Shown: positions 10,492-21,539 of the stretch, one piece after another
How the letters are laid out: the number at the start of each line of letters is the position of its first letter
How positions within the stretch are numbered: position 1 is the first letter of the stretch
NCBI GenBank assembly: GCA_038380435.1
Contig: JAWZYU010000058.1
Span: 1,798,001-1,862,000 of the forward strand
Reading direction: 5' to 3'
DNA from: Ryuthela nishihirai
Taxonomy: Eukaryota; Arthropoda; Arachnida; Araneae; Heptathelidae
DNA length: 64,000 nucleotides
Program-made: the position numbers and the translations under genes
Notes under the pieces: model-generated
Told to the model about the DNA's origin: nothing
The model's database searches: none
Seen by the model: the letters and a program-made list of their open reading frames with translations, nothing else

Positions 10492-12432
10492 CACAAACCC
10501 TAATTACACATGCATTCAATGGAACTGTAGGTCTCTTAGAAACAAATTACATGAACTCAAATCACTCACACAACAATACATAATCCCCATTATGGCCCTA
10601 AATGAAGCAAGGCTACCAGACAACTTCAGCTTTAAACCCTACATCTTACATAATGCACCCACCAGAAACACACATTCACACTCTACTACCCTCATACACC
10701 AAAAATTCTCACTCTGCCTCATCTGCAATCCACACACTTATGCCTACATGGACATAGTAGGCAAAAATATCAAAATTCAACACATTACATTCAATATTTC
10801 CAATGCTTATTTCTATGATGAGGAACTATTAAACCCAAATACACTTATCAAAGGCTTCACTCAAATATTCTCCCTCTTCCTTCACCCCACCATTATCTTA
10901 GGAGATTTTAACTCGCATAATGAAAGCTGTGGCACTACAATACAAACAACAGAGGTACTGCCATTGCATCACTGATAAAACATTTCCACTTGGCCACACA
11001 CAATTATGGTTCACTCATGCTCACCCCCCCCCCCCATGAGTCTGTTCTTGACCTAATAGATTGACCTCCAGATATTGCCCCCATCATCACATGGCAGGTT
11101 AATCATTGCACTTGGCATATCCACAGCTTACACAAACAAAACTGGCCACACATGTAATCAAACAGAACATAATATCATCACTATATATGATTCCATTCAC
11201 CAAAGTATGGATAAAAATAAATTTATCCCTAAGCACCTCACTGGCGTCACAAAAAACCAACCCATATATCACCGAACAACTAGCTATCAGAAGAAAAACA
11301 GAAGACACTGCCAGAAGATACCCCACCCAACCTGCCATTAACACATTCCATCAAGGAAATGCAAAGCTTAGATGCTTCCGACTGAATATAAAAAGAAAGG
11401 AGTGGAGAACATATTACAATAACATTAACCCCGGAACAGACTCAAAACTCATTTGATCAACGATCAGATCACTCAGAGCCCAAGCCCAACCCCTAGCTCC
11501 TTGGTATGCATTTATATGGAAAAATCAAATTTCCATTAAACAAGGGGCTAACCTTATAGCTCAGCTCCTCAGCACCACCACCCACAGGCAAACTCTCCCA
11601 CTTACCAAACCCACTGCACTCACATGAATGACTCACTTAAGCAAACACAGACATGCACACTACACGCACTTAACCTACTCTTCACACAACATGAATTACA
11701 AATTGCCATATAACAGACTAATAAAAAAGTACCCGTGGCCCTGACCACATCATATAATAATGCAATCAAACACCTAGGGCCAAATACACTCAGCAACCTG
11801 CTTTTCAATACACCATTTTCCAACTGAATGGAGGGACATTCATATCATCCCCATTCTAAAGCTCATAAACCAGCATCTGAAATATCTTAATATAGGCCTA
11901 TTGCACTCACTTCATGTGTGCTGCAGGTATTTGAAAGAATTGTGCTCTCAAGAGTAAAATATTTTACACACTCAAGTAATACATTCCCCATTTGCCAAAC
12001 TGGCTTCAGAGAACACAGGTCAACAACTGACAATTTCTTTGATCACCTCAGCAGAAATAACCATTTACAACAAGGAAATTTTAGGTTGTGTTTTTCTTGA
12101 ACTCACTTCTGTATTTGATACTGCCTCACACACTAGCATACTTTATAAACTCCAAAGCATTGGCATCACAGGACACATACTACATTTCACGTAAAACTTC
12201 CTCACACTGAGAAACATAAATTCCAGCTGGGGACTACCTTCTCTGACCCCCAAAAAATAAATATAGGGTTACACAGGGTAGTGTGGTCTCTCTATGACTA
12301 TTTGACATCCTTTTACATGACCTCCCTAAAAAATTACCTAAAGATATTACATGCTCAATTTTTGCTGATGACAGAACACTTTGCAAACCAATGATGAATT
12401 ATTAGAATTATCTTTTTGGGCTTTTTAAGGTT
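10475..12432 (+). pseudogene. LINE C ORF2, endonuclease/reverse transcriptase fossil
   Basis: The frame opening at 10475 overlaps the end of ORF1 by 17 nt and starts TTG rather than ATG, so the true start is unclear. Endonuclease motifs are IQWNCRSLRNKL (residues about 14-25), NEARLP in place of the usual QET, and IILGDFNSH (near 10895). The frame closes at 10975. Further pieces in other frames include NIKRKEWRTYYNNI (about 11390) and YRPIALTSCVLQVFERIV (about 11890), followed by GFREHRSTTDN (about 12000). The polymerase palm motif FADD is at 12361-12372. The chain then stops at the A2 insertion. Many stops, so no function. Confidence 0.8.
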
Positions 12433-13125
12433 ATGACAGATAAAGGTCAGATTCTTAAAAATAATCTTAAATTTCTCTTTTCAGGGAGGGACGACAATAT
12501 GAATCACCAAGGCGTGGGTCTGCTTCTCAGCAGACACGCTAGTGATGCTCTTCTAGGATACGAGTGCATTAATGAAAGGTTTCTTACAGCAAAATTTCAG
12601 ACAATCGTTAAAGACCTGAATGTTATCTCCTGTTATGCCCCCACTGAGGATGCCGAAGAGGATGAGAAGGATAGGTTTTATGAACAACTTCAGGATATTT
12701 TGAATTCTGTCAAGAAAGGAGATATTACCCTTGTTCATGGTGACTTCAATGCCAAAGTTGGTACTGATTCTGACCTTTGGGGAGGGGTGATAGGCCCTTT
12801 TGGTATTGGTAGCTGCAATGGCAATGGACAATGTCTCCTACAGGTAAGTAAACTCAATGGTTTCAGAATAACTAACACATATTACAAACACCGCGACATA
12901 CATAAGTACACATGGGTTTCACCTGATGGGCTGCATAGGAATATGATTGATTATATATTAATTCACAGCAAATGGGCTAGTTCTGTTAGAAATACCAGGG
13001 CATATAGGGGAGCTGAAATTGGATCTGACCTTGTTAAAAGTGTCTTGCAACTTAAACTTAAAAAGTGTTGTGCTAGGGTTAAAAAATTTGTTTTTAATAC
13101 TGAAGCTCTGAAAGACCCGTTATAG
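12433..13125 (+). pseudogene. RTE-like endonuclease domain of A2
   Basis: Open frame of about 230 codons lacking the true N-terminus. It carries VHGDFNAKVG (intact GDFN), HRDIHKYTWVSPDG and RNMIDYILIHS. In the SDH motif the reading is GSDLVK: six nucleotides present in A1 (codons for H and Y) are missing, removing the catalytic histidine. Near 13115 a single-base loss shifts the frame and gives a stop. The endonuclease would therefore be inactive even without truncation. The continuation of this polyprotein is at 19256-21148. Confidence 0.85.
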
Positions 13126-13316
13126 CCAAAGCTTACCATGATAGGTTACTTAGTCATTATGACAGTCATGGTATGCTTACTACTGAAGTTGAGGAAGAAT
13201 GGGATCATTTTAAATAAGCTTTTTTGGACACTAACAGTACTCTTGTAGGAAAAAAGGAGCAGAAGAGACAGAATTTTCTGAGTGATAAGGCACTTGAGCA
13301 TATTTTGGAAAGAAAG

Positions 13317-13329
13317 AACTGCAGGAATG
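13317..13329 (+). repeat. left target-site duplication of LINE B
   Basis: aactgcaggaatg, identical to 19253-19265. Only one copy is expected in an uninterrupted RTE element (A1 has the equivalent single site), proving insertion of the intervening 5.9 kb. Confidence 0.95.
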
Positions 13330-14001
13330 CCCCCTCGGTGTGAGCGCCTATACGCGGTGAGGGGGACCACCCTGTGAAGGTTCCGCTGGTTCGGTTACCT
13401 TCGCAGGGTCCTAAACGCTCGTATGTACCCGTGTCCCGGGAAAGGAGGATCTTGATAGTTGCTCGGGGGTCCCCGTCTTCTCTCCTCAGCTCATGACTGG
13501 TGTGGTCCCCATTGGCCGTCTTGCCATTGGGGAGCCTGTCTGTCGCGGGGCTGGGCAGCGGATTCCGGGGCCTCTGCTATACACTGCTTTGGCCTCTGCT
13601 TCTGGTAAACGGGAGCTCCTGGGGTGGCTCCCCCAGGAGCAATCGGCTGGTGGGCAGGTCTTGCTAGGGTCAACCATGCAAAGCGGTGAGTAACCTTGCC
13701 CACGGTCCGGGTACAGGTTTACAAGTTTCCTCACATATTATTTTCCCTTTGTCGTTATCCTTTCTTTGTGCAGCCAGTTTGGCAGCCACAATATTCTTAT
13801 TTTTGCGCTTTGTTTCATTTGTGTAGAACGTTTTTATTCTGCACATTTCTCTTTTTATTTTCCTTCTATTTATTTGTGAGGGCTTGGCTCACTGTCTGTG
13901 TGGGTATAGTGCCTGCGTAGCCCTGGCGTCCGACTGGGTGTCCCCTTGTTGGGCTCCGTGGAGGGTGGGGACAGCGGGCACTGAACCACACAAAAACAAA
14001 C
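13330..14001 (+). other. LINE B leader with 5'-terminal hairpin
   Basis: The first bases ccccctc (13330-13336) pair with gaggggg (13359-13365), giving a hairpin at the very 5' end. The remaining leader is GC-rich to about 13720, then T-rich, with no convincing ORF. LINEs of this type carry internal promoters in the leader; I cannot place initiator or downstream elements with confidence. Confidence 0.6.
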
Positions 14002-15284
14002 ATGAGAGTGAATGAAGAAAATAATGCGATTGCCGCCAACAAGAGGGCTCGACATGAGCCCCCATCTTCGTCCTTGTCTCCGTTATCTCTGCCGTCGTCT
14101 ACTGTGTCTGTGTCTTCGTTCCCGAAGTTCCTGATCATCCACTCCACGGGTGATCAGGTGCTTGGGGACATGTCCCCTTTTTTGTCAACAAAGGTTTAAA
14201 AGGTCTTGCGGGAGAGCCAAAATCTGTCAAGCGCTTACGATCTGGTGACTTGCAGGTTGAGACCGCTTGTTCAAAACAATCCGAACTACTCCTGAAAGTA
14301 AAAGATATTGGTGGGGTGGCAGTCGAAGTCACTCCCCATAAAACTTTGAATTCCTCTCGGGGTGTGATCACTGAGTGGGGCCTCCTCAAAGTCACTGAGG
14401 AGGAAATCCTCTCGGAGCTCACACCTCAAGGAGTAACAGCGGTCCACCGGGTTTCGACACGCCGTGATGGGAAATTGACACCCACCCGGGTGTTGATTGT
14501 CACATTTAACACGCCACGCCTGCCTTCTTCCATCAAGGCAGGTTACTTGCATTGTGAGGTTCAGCCGTATATCCCAAACCCTCTGCGCTGTTTTCAGTGT
14601 CAGATATACGGTCATGCCCGCACAGCATGCAGGGGCAAGCCCACCTGTGCTCGCTGTGGCAGTAAGGATCATCTCGATCCTGACTGCACAGCAGAAAAGG
14701 CATGCTGTGTGAACTGCAGTGGCGAACATCCGGCGTACTCCCGCGACTGTCCGAAGTGGAAGGAGGAAAAGGAGGTACAACGCCTCAAAGTCATAAATAA
14801 CATCTCTTATCCTGAGGCGAGAAAGCTTGCTGCACCGCCCGCCCCACCTGGCAAGGTTTCCTATGCCAGTGCAGTCATTGGAAAGCCCATCGTTCCAATG
14901 ACTTCGGTTGCGGTGCAGACTGACATCAGTGTACCACCTACTGAGTCTTTCTCGCCAGCTGCAAAGTACCTCCTCACGCAGGCGAGACCGAGGGTGGTGT
15001 CGACTTCGACATCAACCCCGGTCTCCATTTGAGCAGCTCAGCCTTCCACCTCCACCGGAAGGCCTCCTCCTCCCCGTCCTCAGACAGCAAGACCTTCAAA
15101 ACCGAAGGGGCCCCCACCGGGGCCAAAAAAGAAAATAACAGCACCACAAAGGGCGGTCACCGATCCATGCCCCTCGGACGATTCCGAGGACATGGATACC
15201 GACCGCCCCCTATTCACTAAACTGTCCTCCGCGGCGGTTAAGTTGAATAGGAATTTGTCATCCGCCCACTCTTCTAAGTCCTGA
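14002..15284 (+). pseudogene. LINE B ORF1, gag-like zinc-knuckle protein
   Basis: Begins ATG 14002 (MRVNEENNAIAANKRARH), a basic, serine-rich N-terminus. A one-base shift in the T-run at about 14178-14183 breaks the frame. The rest (frame of 14250) has the conserved gag block KSVKRLRSGDLQVE, then three CCHC knuckles: CFQCQIYGHARTAC, CARCGSKDHLDPDC and CVNCSGEHPAYSRDC. A proline-rich tail follows. A TGA at 15030-15032 interrupts the same frame, which otherwise continues (PSDDSEDMDTDRP) to the natural stop TGA at 15282-15284. Without the two lesions the protein would be about 427 residues. The role is RNA binding and RNP formation. The stop sits one base before the ORF2 ATG, suggesting coupled termination-reinitiation. 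Confidence 0.9.
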
Positions 15285-15285
15285 G

Positions 15286-18200
15286 ATGGCCACACTCCTA
15301 CAATGGAATTGTCGTGGATTCCAGAGGAATCTTGATGACATCAAGGCCCTCCTTCAGGCACACCAGCCCATCTGTGTGTGCTTGCAGGAGACATACTTGC
15401 AGCCAATCACAGATCTCACGATCCGGCACTTTTCACTGGTTCGCCGGGACCGGGATGGAGATGGTCCAGCTCGGGGGGGTGTCGCCATCCTCGTGAGCAA
15501 CCATTCTCCATTCCAGGTCGTACCCCTCACCACCACCTTGGAGGCGGTAGCCATCCGTCTCTTCGTGGGGTTCTCGCTGACTGTCTGCTCTGTATATCTT
15601 CCACCTGGGAGCATCGTCTTCCAGGAAGACCTTGATGATCTCGTCTCGCAGCTACCGTCCCCCTTCCTCATTATGGGGGGGGACCTCAACGGACACAGTC
15701 CACTTTGGGGCAGTGCTGACACCAATGGGAGGGGCGGGGTCCTGGAGCAGTGGCTCCTGGATCCTTCTCTCTCCCTGTTGAACACCGGTGTCAGTACTTA
15801 CTTTCACTCCGCAACCCGCACTTTCACTGCCATTGACCTTACCATCTGCTCCTCTATCCTTCCACTCTTTACATGCGAGGTCGAGGACAACCCGTACGGC
15901 AGCGATCACCTCCCTGGTGTGCACCATCTCCCGTGGGGGGCCTTGCAGCCCTTCACGCGTCTCACGGTGGAGGCTGGATCGGGCTGACTGGGGTGGTTTC
16001 GAGCTGCTCTCTAAGCTCGATGACCACTCTCTCAGCCAGGAGCCAATCAATGTGGCAGTAGCGGAGATAACGGACTGTATCGTAGATGCAGCTGCATCAA
16101 CAATTCCTCAAACTTCTACACGGTTTCCTCGCTTTCCGAAACCGTGGTGGAATCCAGATTGCACCGCAGCTCGTAAGGCTCAGAACAAGGCTTGGGGGGT
16201 GTTTCAGAGATATCCGACAACCCCCAACCTTGAAAATTTCAAACGCGCCAGGGCGAAAGCACGTTTCGTCCGACGCCAGAGCCAGAAGGAATCTTGGATC
16301 AAGTATACGTCTTCCATCACCCGCACGACTAATTCTTAGGTCGTGTGGGATAAAGTCCGGAAGATGAGTGGGAATTACACGTCCCACTCGTTATCGATCC
16401 TGGAGCACAATGGACAGGCAATTGCTGATCCCAAAGCAATTGCCGACACTCTGGGGGAGTCATTCTCTTCCATCTCTTCGTCTTCCTCTTACTCCCCTGA
16501 GTTTCTGGCCCAGAAGGGCAGGGCGGAGCGCTCTCTGCTGTCTTTCCACTCGAATGGCCTGGAGCCTTACAAGAGGCCATTCACAGCGGAGGAGCTTCGC
16601 CTTGCTCTGCACTCTTCTCGTGCCTCTGCTGTCGGGCCGGACAATGTCCATTATGCCATGCTCCAACATCTTTCACCATCGAGTAAGGATCGGCTGCTCC
16701 ATCTCTTCAATCGCATTTTTCTCGAGGAGCAGTTTCCGGACTCCTCGCGGGAGGCCATCTTCTTGGCCTTCCCCAAGCCAGGCAAAGATCCCAAGCTTCC
16801 TTCCAATTATCTTCCCATCGCGTTGACGAGCTGCATGTGCAAGGTGTTGGAAAGAATGGTAAATGCCAGACTCCTCTGGCATTTAGAACATCACAACCTT
16901 CTTTCCAACACCCAGTGTGGCTTTCGCAGGCAACGGTCAACTCTTGACCATCTGATACGCCTCGAATCGGCTATCAGAAACTCATTTTTACGTAGAGAGC
17001 ACCTGGTGTCAATTTTCTTCGACATCGAAAAAGCGTACGACACGGCTTGGAGATTCATGACCTCCACAGCTTCGGCTTGAGAGGTCACATGCCGATCTTC
17101 ATCTCCAACTTCTTATCGACACGCTCTTTTCGTGTCCGTGTCGGTAACACTCTGTTGCGGCCGTACCTCCAAGAACAGGGGGTGCCACAAGGCTGCGTTC
17201 TGAGTGTTACGCTTTTCGCTGTCAAGATTAATTCAATTTCTAGACAACTTCTTCCATCAGTAGGCAATGCCCTCTATGTTGATGACTTTAGCATCTTTTG
17301 CTCTTCGTCAAGCATGAGGGTCATTGAAAGACAACTGCAAATTGCCCTGAACAATCTATCGGTTTGGGCGACGGCAAACGGGTTTCGGTTCTCCCCACAG
17401 AAAACCGCTTGTGTGCACTTTTGCCACAAGCGTAATCTTCATCTGGATCCCGAGCTGCGGCTCGGGGGTAACATCATTCCAGTTGTGGCAGAGACCAAGT
17501 TTCTCGGTCTCATATTCGATTGGAAATTGACCTTTTTACCACACATACGTCATCTCAGGTCCAAGTGCACGTGGGCATTGAACATCGTTAAGGTCCTCTC
17601 CTCCCTTTCTTGGGGGGCGGACCGATGTTCTTTGCTCCGCCTGTACCGTGCACTTGTCCGATCGAAACTGGACTACGGATCCCAGGTGTACGACTCGGCC
17701 CGGGATTCGGTGGTGAAGATGCTGGACCCCCTCCATCATCAGGCCCTCCGTGTTTGCACGGGAGCCTTCCGCACTTCACCGGTCCAGAGTCTTTACATTG
17801 AGACCGACGAACCTTCTTTATCTCTTCGCCGTCAGCAGTTGTCCCTACAATATGCTTCTAAATTGTGATCCCTGCCTGGCCATCCCACTTGGGACTGCGT
17901 TTTCAGTCCGAAGTGGGAAATGCTTTACAATAATCGGCCGACTGCCATTCGTCCTTTTGGTTTGCGAGTCCGAGGCTACCTCAGAGACATCAACACCAGT
18001 CTCAATAGCGTTGCACAGTCGACAGCTGAGCCACTTTCACCTTGGCTCGCTGTTTCCCCTTCCTGCGATTTTTCCCTGTGCAGGACGGGGAAGGCCTTTA
18101 CACCTGACTGTGTGTACCGGCAACTCTTTGCCAGCCATCGTGCTGAGCACCTGGACTTCTTGCCTGTCTTTACAGATGGCTCGAAGTCCGGCACATCGGT

Positions 18201-18982
18201 GGGATCGAACATGGTCTGCTGTGATGTAATCATTGCAGACCAGATCCCACTGCAGTGTTCCATCTTCACTGCAGAGTTGCACGCTATCAGCCTCGCCTTG
18301 GACCACGTGGCGACTAAGCATCATCGTCGGTGTGTGCTTTACACCGACTCGCTTAGCTCGCTACAGGCTTTGATCTCAGTGAGGCATCGGCCTCACCCTG
18401 TTCTCTCCAAGATCCGCCAGCAGGTCCATCGTCTGGCAGCCACCACCACGATTCTCTTCTGTTGGGTGCCCGGTCACGTCGGAATCAGGGGTAATGATTT
18501 GGCAGATTCTGCTGCCAGGTCAGCCACGCCCCTGTCCGATTCTCCGTTGCCGGTTCCCTATCTGGATTTCCGGCAGCGTTTTTCCACCAAGCTCTGGGCA
18601 CAGTGGCAGAGATCTTGGTCGGAACAGCTTACCAACAAGCTCTTAGATCAAACCTATCATCAAACCATGGCAGTCTTGTTACCGCAGGAATCGCAAGGAG
18701 GAAGTTGTACTTGCTCGGCTCCGCTTAGGTCATTCGTTTATTACTCATTCGTTTCTTTTATGGGCAGACGACGAACCTAAGTGTGAGTTTTGTGACACCA
18801 TTTTAACTATCAAACACATTTTAATATCATGTCCATGTTTTAACTTTGAACGGCGTTTGTTTTTTAATTTTCATGATTTTACGTCCGAGCCTCTTACACT
18901 CGGACGTTTGTTATCTGATAACTGTTCTTTTACCTCTGTATTTAGATTTTTAAGACATACTGGATATTTTACTCACATATAG
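15286..18982 (+). pseudogene. LINE B ORF2: endonuclease, RT, RNase H, zinc motif
   Basis: Starts at ATG 15286. Endonuclease: LLQWNCRGFQRN, VCLQETYL, IMGGDLNGHSPLWG and GSDHLP (histidine at 15907-15909). Reverse transcriptase: FPKPGKDPKLPSNYLPIALTS, CGFRRQRSTLDHL, FFDIEKAYDTAW, QGVPQGCVLS and the active site YVDD (17275-17286). RNase H: FTDGSKSGTSVG, TAELHAISLALD, LYTDSLSSLQAL and WVPGHVGIRGNDLADSAA, so the DEDD residues and the histidine are present. A C-terminal CEFC...H...CP motif precedes the stop at 18980-18982. Lesions: frameshift near 15915, TAG at 16337-16339, frameshift near 17055, TGA at 17866-17868 and frameshift near 18685. All catalytic residues survive, so the copy died recently relative to LINE C. 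Intact length would be about 1,230 residues. Confidence 0.92.
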
Positions 18983-19252
18983 TTTTTACTCTTAATCTTT
19001 ATATATATATTTAACCCAGATTGCTTTACCTGGGTTACTTCTATCTCTTTTTATAACATATTTCTACATTGGTTAACTGTTATTCCCAACGTGGTATTTT
19101 ATTGTTTTACATTTTTCTTGTTAAATTTGTAATTTATCTTTTAACATATTGGTTCAGGGTTTCATGATTTTTATCTTTTTACATTTTGGACTTTTGTTTG
19201 GCGCATTATAGCCCTAGATGCTGATGCGCAATAAAACTCTAAAAAAACAACC
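18983..19252 (+). other. LINE B 3' untranslated region
   Basis: About 270 bp of T-rich sequence after the ORF2 stop, with tatatatattt near 19005 and an aataaaa signal near 19230 followed by a short A-rich end directly against the right target-site duplication. Confidence 0.8.
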
Positions 19253-19265
19253 AACTGCAGGAATG
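19253..19265 (+). repeat. right target-site duplication of LINE B
   Basis: aactgcaggaatg, identical to 13317-13329. Confidence 0.95.
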
Positions 19266-21148
19266 TCCTTAATCAATACCCTACTAGTACTAATAGAAAG
19301 CATTACAGAGAACTTAATAAACGTGTAAAAGATCAGTTAGCTGCTGATAAGAATCTTTGGCTTGATGGTTTGGCTGACAAAGCCGAGGAAGCAGACAGCA
19401 CAACAGCAGAGAGTTGTAGCAGATAGTTGATGTTTTGTGTGGTAGAAAACGGACAGGTATACAGGGATTGAAGGATAAACAAGGTAAGGTTATAGAAGGT
19501 GAGGATTCTGTCATGGCTAGGTGGGCTGAGCATTTCAGTGATATTCTAAACAATGCGGTTAGTTCTATTCCCATTCTTTGCAATGATGATTGATGCATTG
19601 GTGGCTTTATAACACATGTTGGCCCTATAACATGTTGGCCCTATAACACAATCTGAAGTTATTTTGGCTGTTTCTAAACTTAAACTTCATAAATCCCCAG
19701 GGGTAGATGAAATTACTACAGAAATGCTTAGAGCTGGAAATGTTTCGGTTACCACTTGGATGACTGAAATTCTGAATATCTTTTATGATAAAGGCATGGT
19801 TCCTAAGGATTTTACCAGATCTATTGTTATCCCTATTTTCAAAAAAGGTGATCACAGTTCTTGTGATAACTATAGGGGTATGAGCCTACTCTCTGTTCCA
19901 GGTAAAGTTCTTTCCATGATTGTGCTTAATAGAATTTAGAATCTGGTTGACAGTCAATTGCATGATGAGCAATGTGGATTCAGAAGTGGTAGGGGATGTG
20001 TGGATCAGATATTTTCACTTAGGCAGATTCTTGAGAAATGTTTAGAGTTTCAGAAACCTTTGGTTGCTAGCTTTGTTGATTTCAAAAAGGCTTTCGACTC
20101 TGTTGATCGTCATAATTTGTGGTTGATTGTGAAATCTTATGGTATACCAGACAAGTTAGTTAACATAATGAAAGCTCTCTATAATAACACTGAGTCGCGT
20201 GTGAGAGTTGGTAAGGCTTGTAGCAATTGGTTTAACATTACTTCTGGTGTTCGACAAGGGTGCATTTTGTCTCCTTTTCTCTTTAGTTTGGTTATTGATT
20301 ATGTTATGCGAAATTCACTTCAAGGGAAAGACATTGGCCTTAAATGGGCTGGAGATACGAAAATTTCTGATTTAGATTATGCTGATGATTTAGCCCTTTT
20401 GGCAAATGATGTTGATGAGATGAACTCTTTCATTCCAGCTGTTGATGAGACTGGTAGTAGAGTAGGTTTGGTTATAAACAGAGAGAAAACTAAAGTGATG
20501 AAAATTGGTCAGGCAGGCTGTGATTCAGTTAATCTGAATGGTTGCAGTCTTGAGCAGGTGTCACAGTTTAATTATCTTGGGAGCTATGTAACAGATAATG
20601 GTGATGTGCGGCATGAGATTAACAGACGAATAGGGATTGCTGCCGCGACTTTTAAGAATCTATGGAGAGTGTGGAGAAATAGGCGTATACACCTAAAGAC
20701 TAAAATTAGGCTGTATAATAGTTTGGTTCTTTCTAGGGTTAGTTATGGTAGTGAAACTTGGACACTTTGTAAACAAGATAACAGGAAACTAGATGCTTTT
20801 GATTCCAGATGCTTACGCAGTATCTTGGGAATTAGGTGGTTCAACTTTGTAACTAATGATGAGGTTAGGCAAAGGACTTTGCAACCTCCTTTAAGCAGCA
20901 TATTGTGCAGAGAGAAACTCCGTTGGTTTGGCCACGTTGCCCGTATGAATAATTATAGATTGGCGAATAGGGTTATGAACAGTGTGCCTAAAGGCCTCAG
21001 AAAGAAGGGGAGACCTAGGATGCGGTGGGCTGACAATGTCAAACAGGACCTTGTTAGAATTGGTGTGCAGTGGCCAGATGCAGTAGATGTAGCTCAGGAT
21101 AGACTTGCTTGGAGAACTAAATTGCACGGTCTGGTTGGACCTCCTTAG
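19253..21148 (+). pseudogene. RTE-like reverse transcriptase of A2
   Basis: The linker segment (HYRELNKRVKDQLAADKNLW) is broken near 19425 by a small deletion. The polymerase has an open frame at 19664-19939 (KLHKSPGVDEITTEML, IPIFKKGDHSSCDNYRGMS), a TAG at 19937-19939, and a 396-codon open frame from 19958 to 21148. That frame has CGFRSGRGCVDQIF, FVDFKKAFDSVDRHNLW, GVRQGCILSPFLF and the catalytic LDYADDLALL (20378-20389). It continues with the thumb/C-terminal block NYLGSYVTDNGDVRHEINRR, YGSETWTL and KKGRPRMRWADNVKQDL. The polymerase core is intact here, but the element as a whole is truncated and split. Confidence 0.9.
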
Positions 21149-21180
21149 TCCATGGCTGCTTGAGGATGATGATGATGATG

Positions 21181-21539
21181 TACAGTGAGATTACTTTCAT
21201 TCCATGATCGTTTAAAATTGTGGAACAGCAGTCCATTGTTCATCAGTATGAGCCTTTCAAAACAGATTTTTGTAAGTTTTTGGAACACTGCTAAATGGCA
21301 TTCTTTGGTGATTGGTAATAGGCAGTTGAAAGGGGTGCAACAAATGGACTATGATTGGAGTGGGGACAGAAATTTTCCAACTCAAAAATCAAATTTTGCC
21401 AAGAGGCAAAATAAGTATTTTACATAAATTTAATTATGTGTCTGTCAGGAACGTACCCAGAATTTTGTTACTTTGGGGGAGGGGGAGCATTGATTTTGTT
21501 AACTCTCATTATTACCTTTCTTCTTATTGCTTCTACCTC
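21181..21539. other. nothing recognised
   Basis: Sequence between the 3' end of A2 and RTE copy A3. It does not look like a continuation of LINE C. A purine-rich patch (gggggagggggagc) lies near 21480. Confidence 0.4.

Larger units (their letters stand above)
8440..12432 (+). mobile_element. Jockey/I-like LINE C, old and 3'-interrupted
   Basis: A third LINE family, A- and C-rich on the plus strand, with two ORFs: a gag-like nucleocapsid with zinc knuckles, then endonuclease plus reverse transcriptase. It ends abruptly at about 12432, where RTE copy A2 begins, and I could not find its continuation after A2 ends at 21180. The left border is uncertain: sequence after A1's 5' end (8402) up to the ORF1 ATG at 8818 is probably its leader. 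It is the oldest layer of the nest. Confidence 0.75.
12433..13329 (+). mobile_element. RTE-like LINE copy A2, left part (5'-truncated)
   Basis: Begins inside the endonuclease at the codons equivalent to the WTDEGQ segment of A1, with no 5' untranslated region, as expected for incomplete target-primed reverse transcription. It is interrupted at 13329 by LINE B and resumes at 19253. The coding thread across the gap is continuous (..ERKNCRNA before, NCRNVLNQYPTS after), sharing the 13-bp target-site duplication. Confidence 0.95.
13330..19252 (+). mobile_element. I-like LINE B, nearly full length (5.9 kb)
   Basis: Complete non-LTR retrotransposon architecture: leader (13330-14001), gag-like ORF1 (14002-15284), ORF2 with endonuclease, reverse transcriptase, RNase H and a C-terminal zinc-binding motif (15286-18982), then a T-rich 3' untranslated region ending aataaaactctaaaaaaac. 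Flanked by perfect 13-bp target-site duplications and inserted in the sense orientation of A2. GC-richer than its surroundings. The RNase H domain places it with I-group or similar RNase-H-bearing clades rather than RTE or CR1; the exact clade is not settled by eye. Confidence 0.95.
19253..21180 (+). mobile_element. RTE-like LINE copy A2, right part with 3' end
   Basis: Resumes the A2 linker, runs through the reverse transcriptase to the stop at 21146-21148 and ends after a very short (32-bp) 3' untranslated region in (GAT)n at 21163-21180. A very short 3' UTR ending in simple trinucleotide repeats is typical of the RTE clade and is the basis for the clade call. Confidence 0.92.

Noticed and set aside
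13486..13734. Short reverse-strand ORFs in the LINE B leader
   Set aside because: GC-rich leader sequence gives chance frames; no motif and no support on the sense strand.
17535..17800. Reverse and alternative-frame ORFs inside LINE B ORF2
   Set aside because: Shadows of the reverse-transcriptase coding frame.
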